Assembly: GCA_900540185.1 (NCBI GenBank)
Contig: UQFH01000012.1
Location: 1-35,327, forward strand
Reading direction: 5' to 3'
DNA: 35,327 nt
From: an uncultured Eubacteriales bacterium
GTDB lineage: Bacteria; Bacillota; Clostridia; Tissierellales; Peptoniphilaceae
Shown here one piece after another: positions 30,114 through 35,327 of this stretch. Below the pieces are notes generated by a model, which did not search any database, was not told where the DNA came from, and saw only the letters and a program-made list of their open reading frames with translations. Positions within the stretch are counted from its first letter, which is position 1. Every line of letters begins with the position of its first letter. The translations under genes and the position numbers were made by a program.

Positions 30114-30935
30114 GTGGATTTAATTAAACTTACTTGTGATTTTGAAGTTTGGAAGATTGCAAATAATCTTGCCGAGGAGTTTTATCCTGTCAATTATCCT
30201 GAGGAAAGAAAGGCCGACAGAGAAAGGCTCATAGATTTTAAGGACGGACTTCGTAATATTAAAAAGTCGAAACATACGCTTGAAAGAAATTTAGAGGAGC
30301 TGGAGAAGCTTTTGTCATACTTAAACCCGAAGAGAAGATGGGAGTATTCGGATTTATCGATGATTGATTCGATTTATAGGATTGAACTCAGAGCGGATGA
30401 TCTCTTCGACATGATGGAAAGAGGAGATATTAGATTTAAAAAGACTGACGTCTACGATATTTATAGATTTTTATTTGAACATGAAATTTATGACAGAGAA
30501 GCACTTGTATTTTTGGCGAAGGTTTATGAAATAGAGTTGCCGAAAAAAATCGAGTGGTATGAAGCGAGCGACGATTATGAGTTTGATGCGTCGGAAATTT
30601 CACGTGCAAGAAAGATTTTAAAGGTTGATGTAAAAGATGTAAAGAAAGTTGTGAACGATTCGAGCAAAAAGCCGAAGGCGACCGTAAATAAAGACACGCC
30701 GGAAATAAAGGTCACAACTGTAAAAAAGAAGTCGACAAAGACAACTGCAAATACGGGTAAACCGACGACTGCGAAAAAGGCTGAGCCGAAGATAAAAAAC
30801 AAATCAAAAGCTGAATCGGCGAGCACAAAAACGTCTCAGAAAAAGTCTGCAGTAAAAACAAAGACAAAAACGGCGGATAAAAAGACGACAACAAAAACTA
30901 AAGCTAAAACTAAAACAAATAAAACTGATAAGTAA
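30114..30935 (+). CDS. Hypothetical protein with histone-H1-like Lys/Thr/Ala tail
   Basis: A 273-residue protein in two parts. Residues 1 to about 180 look folded and mostly helical (LACK of signal peptide; segments YPEERKADRERLIDFKDGL, HTLERNLEELEKLLSYL, DSIYRIELRADDLFDMME), with no family I recognise. From about residue 185 the chain becomes a basic low-complexity tail of Lys, Thr, Ala and Ser (e.g. KKSAVKTKTKTADKKTTTK) ending in KTNKTDK. Such tails in bacteria usually bind nucleic acid or the wall. GTG 30114 is chosen because AAGGAGGGG lies 6 bp upstream; the GTG at 30108 touches that site. It is 12 bp before the M29 aminopeptidase gene, whose GGAGG follows its stop codon. Confidence 0.75.
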   Translation: MDLIKLTCDFEVWKIANNLAEEFYPVNYPEERKADRERLIDFKDGLRNIKKSKHTLERNLEELEKLLSYLNPKRRWEYSDLSMIDSIYRIELRADDLFDMMERGDIRFKKTDVYDIYRFLFEHEIYDREALVFLAKVYEIELPKKIEWYEASDDYEFDASEISRARKILKVDVKDVKKVVNDSSKKPKATVNKDTPEIKVTTVKKKSTKTTANTGKPTTAKKAEPKIKNKSKAESASTKTSQKKSAVKTKTKTADKKTTTKTKAKTKTNKTDK

Positions 30936-30947
30936 TTTGGAGGAAAT

Positions 30948-32168
30948 ATGAACGATAAATTATATGCGGAATTAATAGTAAACAAAGCACTCAATATAAA
31001 GGATGGCTCAATTTTAAGAATCAAGGCAAACACCGAAAATTTGCCGTTTGCAAGAGAAGTTGCAAAGATGGCATATGAAAAAGGAGCGGCTGAGGTCAAG
31101 GTTAATATCAGAGATGAAGCTCTCGAAAGGCTAAATATGGAGCATATGAGCGAAGAAAGGCTCGAACATTTCGGAGAATACAATCTTGACGAAGCTGTCG
31201 ACTATGCGGAAGACGGTTGCTTTTATCTCTCTATAACCGGAGGAGATCCGGATTTATTTAAGGGAATCGACCCGAAGAGAATCGCAAAGAGGTCAAAAGC
31301 GGTCGGAAAGGTCATGAAGCCTTCGATGAAATACACTATGAACGATATGAACAGCTGGTGCGTTGTCGGATATCCGACGGTCAAATGGGCAAAAAAAGTT
31401 TTCCCGGATTTGAGCGATGAAGACGCTGTGGAAAAATTAAAAGAAGCGATTTTTAAGACGGTCCGCTTGGACAGGGAAGATCCGATGGCTGCATGGGATG
31501 AACATCTTGAAAAACTTGAAAGCCGCGGAAAGAAACTAAATGAATTACAACTCGATAGACTTCACTACAAAACCGCAAAAGGAACGGACCTCACAATCGG
31601 TCTTCCGGAAGGTCACGTTTGGATGGGCGCAGTTTCAGAAGATGACAGAAAGAATATTTTCCTTCCGAATCTGCCGACAGAAGAAATCTTTACGGCGCCT
31701 GACAAAAACAGAATCGACGGCGTTGTTTATTCGACAAAGCCTCTAAATTTGAGCGGCACAATTGTGGACGAATTCAAAGTTGTGTTTGAAAAAGGCAAGG
31801 CGGTTGAAGTGAGCGCAAAGCACGGCGAACAAAATCTTAAGGATTTGATTAAGACTGACGAAGGTTCGTCAAGTCTCGGCGAAGTTGCACTTGTTTCAGT
31901 AGAAAGTCCTATAAATCGCTCTGGACTCATTTTTATGAACACACTTTTCGATGAAAATGCAAGCTGTCACTTGGCATTCGGCGCAGCATATCCGACATGT
32001 TTAAAGGGCGGCGACAAGATGACGGAAGAAGAACTCGAAAAGCACGGCATAAATGATTCGCAGGAACATGAGGACTTTATGGTGGGCGATGAAACACTTG
32101 AAATTGTCGGATACGACAAGGAAGGTAAAGAATATAAAATCTTTGAAAACGGAGATTTTGTGATTTAG
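30948..32168 (+). CDS. M29-family metallo-aminopeptidase
   Basis: A 406-residue cytosolic aminopeptidase of the M29 (AmpS/aminopeptidase T) family, which releases N-terminal residues with two divalent metal ions. The N-terminal NDKLYAELIVNKALNIKDGS and DDAVEKLKEAIFKTVRLD-like region are typical. The metal-site region carries the conserved pattern: SGTIVDEFKVVFEKGKAVE, then SSSLGEVALVSVESPIN, and FDENASCHLAFGAAYP with the ligand His. The length matches the family. GGAGG lies 5 bp before the ATG. It starts a run of close genes (membrane protein 8 bp on, CDF transporter), but no functional link between them is evident. Confidence 0.92.
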   Translation: MNDKLYAELIVNKALNIKDGSILRIKANTENLPFAREVAKMAYEKGAAEVKVNIRDEALERLNMEHMSEERLEHFGEYNLDEAVDYAEDGCFYLSITGGDPDLFKGIDPKRIAKRSKAVGKVMKPSMKYTMNDMNSWCVVGYPTVKWAKKVFPDLSDEDAVEKLKEAIFKTVRLDREDPMAAWDEHLEKLESRGKKLNELQLDRLHYKTAKGTDLTIGLPEGHVWMGAVSEDDRKNIFLPNLPTEEIFTAPDKNRIDGVVYSTKPLNLSGTIVDEFKVVFEKGKAVEVSAKHGEQNLKDLIKTDEGSSSLGEVALVSVESPINRSGLIFMNTLFDENASCHLAFGAAYPTCLKGGDKMTEEELEKHGINDSQEHEDFMVGDETLEIVGYDKEGKEYKIFENGDFVI

Positions 32169-32176
32169 GTGAGATT

Positions 32177-33163
32177 ATGACTTTTGATAAAAAAATTAGA
32201 GATAAATACGCAGCCGGTGGCTACGGAATAGGAAGTATTTTCAAGGATACAATAAAATTTGTAAACAAAAACGCATTACTTGTTGTGGTTGTTTTTTCGA
32301 TTATCGTCTCGATAATCCCGGCAATAACGGGCGACGGATTTTTGATTGAAAGGGAAAATGCGATTGATGGCGAGGTAGAAGGTATAAAAACCGAACTTGA
32401 AACCACAAGTCCGACGGCGGCGGTTCAAAGAATACTGGAAAGCATTGCAACCATAACATTTTTGGTATATTTTTTCAGAAAAGCAAAGGGAATCAAAGAT
32501 AGCGAACCGGGAATTTATGGTAAAGCGGTTGGAAAATCGATTTTGATGTCGATGTTTTTGGCGCTGATTGCGATCTTCCCGCTTATGCTCTTCGTGATTA
32601 TAACTATGTATGTGCCGATATTTATGGCGGTAGTTGCATTTCTAGGAATTGTTTTTGCATATTTCATTTCAACTGCGGAAATTGCAGTTGTAAACAATCC
32701 AGAAAGAAAGATTATGGAATCGCTTAGAATCGCTTTCGACACATTCAAGAAGCCGGGATATATAAAGAGCGTGCTTTTAATTGCACTCATAACATTTGTC
32801 CTCACATTTGGAATGATTTCAGTGCTCAATTTTGCAGTATTCGGCAATTTTGAATTCGGAAAAACCTTGGACATGATATCCAAGATTTTCGAATCCGGAG
32901 CGGGCGGTCATATACTCATTTTCGTTATATCTTTTGTATTCAGCTTTATCGGATACTATTTCAATGCATTTGTTGCATCCGCTTATCTCATTTACTCGGA
33001 AATCAATGACGATTTTGAGGAAGGTATTGAAAGTTTCGAGGAATACAAGGAAGAAGTTTTGAGGAATTTCGACGAAAGTGAATCCGAAAACAGAAGCAGT
33101 TTCTTTGAGGAATACGAAAAGAATTTTTACAGCGGGAAAAATGAAGAGGACGACAATAAATAA
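32177..33163 (+). CDS. Multi-pass membrane protein of unknown function
   Basis: A 328-residue membrane protein with about six hydrophobic helices: ALLVVVVFSIIVSIIPAI near the start, then AVQRILESIATITFLVYFF, two in the middle (ILMSMFLALIAIFPLMLFV, VPIFMAVVAFLGIVFAYFIS), and two late ones (SVLLIALITFVLTFGMISVL, GHILIFVISFVFSFIGYYF). The N-terminal (MTFDKKIRDKYAAGGYGIG) and C-terminal ends are charged, the latter very acidic (EGIESFEEYKEEVLRNFDESES). It resembles glycerophosphoryl-type/DUF-type membrane proteins in topology only; no family is assigned. Its last base is the first base of the CDF gene's ATG, so translation is coupled. Confidence 0.8.
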   Translation: MTFDKKIRDKYAAGGYGIGSIFKDTIKFVNKNALLVVVVFSIIVSIIPAITGDGFLIERENAIDGEVEGIKTELETTSPTAAVQRILESIATITFLVYFFRKAKGIKDSEPGIYGKAVGKSILMSMFLALIAIFPLMLFVIITMYVPIFMAVVAFLGIVFAYFISTAEIAVVNNPERKIMESLRIAFDTFKKPGYIKSVLLIALITFVLTFGMISVLNFAVFGNFEFGKTLDMISKIFESGAGGHILIFVISFVFSFIGYYFNAFVASAYLIYSEINDDFEEGIESFEEYKEEVLRNFDESESENRSSFFEEYEKNFYSGKNEEDDNK

Positions 33164-34251
33164 TGTGGAAAAAACTTATAACAAGTAAAAAAGGCTCCGA
33201 GAAAATCGGTGAAATCGGACTTGTTATTGCACTGGTGCTTGCGATACCGAAAATGATTTTGGGAATTGCGACGGGTTCGATTTCCGTCCTTGCCGACGGG
33301 GTAAACAATCTCATGGACAGCTTCGTTTCAATTCTTACCATGGTCGGCATGCGCATGAGCAGAAAGCCGATGGACAAGGACCACCCATACGGACACGACA
33401 GAATCGAATACATCACCGGGTTTATTATCTCGGTTGTGACCGCGATTATCGGACTACAGTTTCTCGTAAAGAGTGCGGGCGGTATAATTGATCCGCAAAA
33501 AACTGAAATCGACACAATCACAAGGGTGTTTATGATTGTGTCAATCGTTTTAAAATCCGGATTTTCGCTTTTAAATCACGAATACTATCTAAATTTTAAA
33601 AGCACGATTTTTAAAGCAAATAGACAGGATGCACTTTTTGACGTTGTAATATCCGCAACTGTTCTCTTTACAAGCTTTTTCTTTGGAAATTATCCGGTCT
33701 TGGACTCAGTTGTTGCACTCATAATTTCGCTCATACTTCTTTACTCGGCATACGAAACTTTAAAGGACACAATCTCACCGTTGATTGGTGAAAAGCCAAG
33801 CGATGAGGACTTGAAAGCTATTGAAGATGCGTTAAACAGCTCCGACATGATAAACTCGATTCACAATATATATGTGGATAGAAAATCAATGGACCACGTT
33901 TTTGCAACAGCAGACGTTGAAGTCGACCCGGATTTAACGGTTCGCGAGGCGCATGATGTGATTGAAAGACTCACTGTTGAACTAAAAGAAAAGACAAACA
34001 TTGACCTTGTTGTTCATATAGAGCCGAAAATCACTGACGGAAAAAGTCTTGAAATAAAACATCGAATCGAAGAAATTCCGGGAGTCAAAGGCGTCCACGA
34101 TATTATATTGGGCGAAAGCAACATTATAACTGTAGCAATTGATGAAAACAAACTCGATAATCTCGAAGAGATAAAAGAAAATGTTTTGAAAAAATTAAAG
34201 GAAAAGGACGACAAAAGATGGATAATAGAGACAGTGGTCGACTTCAAGTAG
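33163..34251 (+). CDS. Cation diffusion facilitator (CDF) family metal exporter
   Basis: A 362-residue CDF transporter that exports divalent metal in exchange for protons. It has six membrane helices and a C-terminal ferredoxin-like cytosolic domain (about residues 215-362). The transport site reads N48-x3-D52 in helix 2 (ADGVNNLMD) and D156-x3-D160 in helix 5 (NRQDALFD). The conserved DHPYGHDRIEY loop is present. The helix 2/5 set has Asp/Asn and lacks the His used by zinc-selective members, which in studied CDFs goes with Mn2+ (or Fe2+) rather than Zn2+; this is an inference. It overlaps the membrane-protein stop by one base and the reductase start by 34 bp. Confidence 0.92.
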   Translation: MWKKLITSKKGSEKIGEIGLVIALVLAIPKMILGIATGSISVLADGVNNLMDSFVSILTMVGMRMSRKPMDKDHPYGHDRIEYITGFIISVVTAIIGLQFLVKSAGGIIDPQKTEIDTITRVFMIVSIVLKSGFSLLNHEYYLNFKSTIFKANRQDALFDVVISATVLFTSFFFGNYPVLDSVVALIISLILLYSAYETLKDTISPLIGEKPSDEDLKAIEDALNSSDMINSIHNIYVDRKSMDHVFATADVEVDPDLTVREAHDVIERLTVELKEKTNIDLVVHIEPKITDGKSLEIKHRIEEIPGVKGVHDIILGESNIITVAIDENKLDNLEEIKENVLKKLKEKDDKRWIIETVVDFK

Positions 34252-34760
34252 ACCTTGAAACCATAAACAAAAGAATAGAGGACGGTGGCGTTTCAATCAT
34301 ATTGGCGTGCGATTTAAATTATGGAATCGGCATTGACGGTGACATGCTTTTTTGGATTGATGACGATTTGAAGCGTTTTAAGGAAATAACAATGGGGAAA
34401 AATCTCTATATGGGTCGCTCGACTTTTGAATCGACGGGACCGCTTGAAGGGCGAAAAATGATTGTGCTTTCTTCGAAAAATCCGGAAGGAGCGGACGAAG
34501 TCATTCACGACTTCGATGAATTCAGAGAAAGACTTAAAGACGATAAAAACGGCATGCTTATAGGCGGAGCAAACACGGTAAATTCGCTTATTCACGATAT
34601 TCGATATATGTATCTAACAATCGTTTTGAAAACTTTTAAAGCCGACTCGACACTCTTGGACCCGATAAAAAACGGATTTGTTCTTGAGAGTGAGAGCGAA
34701 ATAATGGTAGATGATAAAACCGGTTTAAACTACAAATATGTAGTTTTTAAACGAAAATAA
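34218..34760 (+). CDS. folA: Dihydrofolate reductase
   Basis: A 180-residue DHFR that reduces dihydrofolate to tetrahydrofolate with NADPH. Recognisable: SIILACDLNYGIGIDGDMLFWIDDDLKRFKEIT (active-site Asp/Trp region), MGRSTFES, LEGRKMIVLSSKNP and LIGGANTVNSL, then the C-terminal strand YKYVVFKRK. It carries an unusual ~24-residue N-terminal extension (MDNRDSGRLQVDLETINKRI) before the domain, encoded partly inside the end of the CDF gene; no in-frame start codon lies at the domain edge, so the extension seems real. The ribosome site is weak (AAGGA). No thymidylate synthase gene is adjacent. Confidence 0.88.
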   Translation: MDNRDSGRLQVDLETINKRIEDGGVSIILACDLNYGIGIDGDMLFWIDDDLKRFKEITMGKNLYMGRSTFESTGPLEGRKMIVLSSKNPEGADEVIHDFDEFRERLKDDKNGMLIGGANTVNSLIHDIRYMYLTIVLKTFKADSTLLDPIKNGFVLESESEIMVDDKTGLNYKYVVFKRK

Positions 34761-34778
34761 AAATTCAAGGAGGGAACT

Positions 34779-35141
34779 ATGAATATTTTAGAAAAATTGG
34801 AAATTGGAAACGACACAGGAGAAATCGCTAACAAAGTGAGCGAACTCATTGGCAACGAAAACTTTGGCACGGTAAAATCTTTAGCCGACAACTTGGATTC
34901 AACCACACTCACATCAATTTTAAACAAACTCGAACCGACAATCTCGAAAGCACTCTATGCACTTTTGCCTGATGATATGGCAAAAAGCATTATCGACAAA
35001 CTTGAACCAAGTGTTAAGAGCGAAATCGATAAAATCGACAAGACCTATGTTGATGATATCAAGAAAAAAGCTGAAAACTCAAATGTTTTGGATGATATTG
35101 GAGACAAGGTTAAGGATACTTTGGGAGGACTTTTTAAATAG
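34779..35141 (+). CDS. Small helical hypothetical protein
   Basis: A 120-residue predicted all-helical soluble protein (NILEKLEIGNDTGEIANKVS, NKLEPTISKALYALLPDDMA, IIDKLEPSVKSEIDKIDKT). A KLEPxxxK/S motif appears twice (residues ~49 and ~68), suggesting an internal repeat. There is no signal or membrane segment. I do not recognise a family. AAGGAGGG lies 6 bp upstream of the ATG, and it follows the reductase gene by 18 bp as the last gene of the run. Confidence 0.75.
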   Translation: MNILEKLEIGNDTGEIANKVSELIGNENFGTVKSLADNLDSTTLTSILNKLEPTISKALYALLPDDMAKSIIDKLEPSVKSEIDKIDKTYVDDIKKKAENSNVLDDIGDKVKDTLGGLFK

Positions 35142-35151
35142 AGGGATTATT

Positions 35152-35219
35152 TTCAGTCTATTTTGCGATAAACGGTTGATTACCTGTTTTCGGCGTTGTC
35201 ATACGTCTCGCGAAAAAAC
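35152..35219. repeat. Truncated family R element (copy 6)
   Basis: GTCTATTTTGCGATAAACGG then TTGATT at 35156-35181 is identical, on the other strand, to 20272-20297. The interior resembles copy 2 (CGTTG.C, ATACG, AAAAAAC), but the right end is missing where repeat family A begins. Confidence 0.65.
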
Positions 35220-35236
35220 AAATTCTAATAGAAAAT

Positions 35237-35290
35237 GGCTCTATAATATCTATGGGGGAGTAAAACCCTCCGTAGATATTTTTATGTAAA
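35237..35290. repeat. Hairpin repeat family A, copy 3
   Basis: GGCTCTATAATATCTATGGG then GGA, identical over 23 bases to 25301-25323. ATATCTA.GG pairs with CC.TAGATAT, with GGG/CCC inside, then TTTTT. The similarity continues into TGTAAAAAAA and GCAC. Confidence 0.65.
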
Positions 35291-35327
35291 AAAATTGCAC
35301 TTATACGCAAAACATCCTATACTAAAA

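Overview
This window looks like a chromosomal segment of a low-GC, Gram-positive, strictly anaerobic bacterium (Bacillota, possibly a Tissierellia/Peptoniphilaceae-type coccus). The signs are a Rex redox repressor, a double-cubane 2-hydroxyacyl-CoA-dehydratase-like reductase, a YedE/TusA/DUF3343 selenium-sulfur module, Gram-positive lipoproteins, strong AGGAGG ribosome sites and sigma-A promoters with 17-bp spacers. The taxonomic placement is an inference, not a match.

Layout. (1) 1-7600 is a visibly AT-rich island: a type III restriction-modification operon (mod, res) followed 3 bp later by a SIR2-domain gene, then a 125-bp inverted-ended repeat and a DUF4236 gene. The mod reading frame is cut by an in-frame TAG, but its last 80 codons remain readable. 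(2) 7788-12028 returns to the richer base composition of the host: an FMN-binding oxidase-like protein, a GNAT acetyltransferase, a ZIP metal transporter (minus strand), the double-cubane reductase, and an XRE regulator plus ImmA/IrrE metallopeptidase pair. (3) 12379-15872 is a second AT-rich island: a Dam-class adenine methyltransferase, an AlwI-family type II endonuclease and a SEFIR/TIR-domain protein in one operon. (4) 16054-19474 holds a radical-SAM DNA-repair-type pair, a copper-amine-oxidase-N-like secreted protein and two small proteins. (5) 19475-20338 is gene-free and packed with nested inverted repeats and terminator-like hairpins. (6) 20339-25150 holds an OGG-type glycosylase and rex (minus strand), diverging from an ABC-F, CcdA and TlpA operon. 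(7) 25151-29655 holds a tRNA-Val, lipoproteins, a C39-like peptidase, and YedE plus TusA. (8) 29769-35141 holds DUF3343, then a co-directional run: lysine-tailed protein, M29 aminopeptidase, membrane protein, CDF transporter, dihydrofolate reductase and a small helical protein. The window ends in more copies of the repeats.

The most interesting pattern is that two unrelated restriction-modification operons, of different type and about 6 kb apart, each end in a gene for a domain class known to destroy NAD+ in phage defence (SIR2 in one, SEFIR/TIR in the other). This suggests a two-layer design in which DNA cleavage is backed by a suicidal NAD+-depleting effector. The second notable pattern is two families of short non-coding repeats. 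One includes an 824-bp segment bounded by 33-bp inverted repeats that agree at 31 positions.
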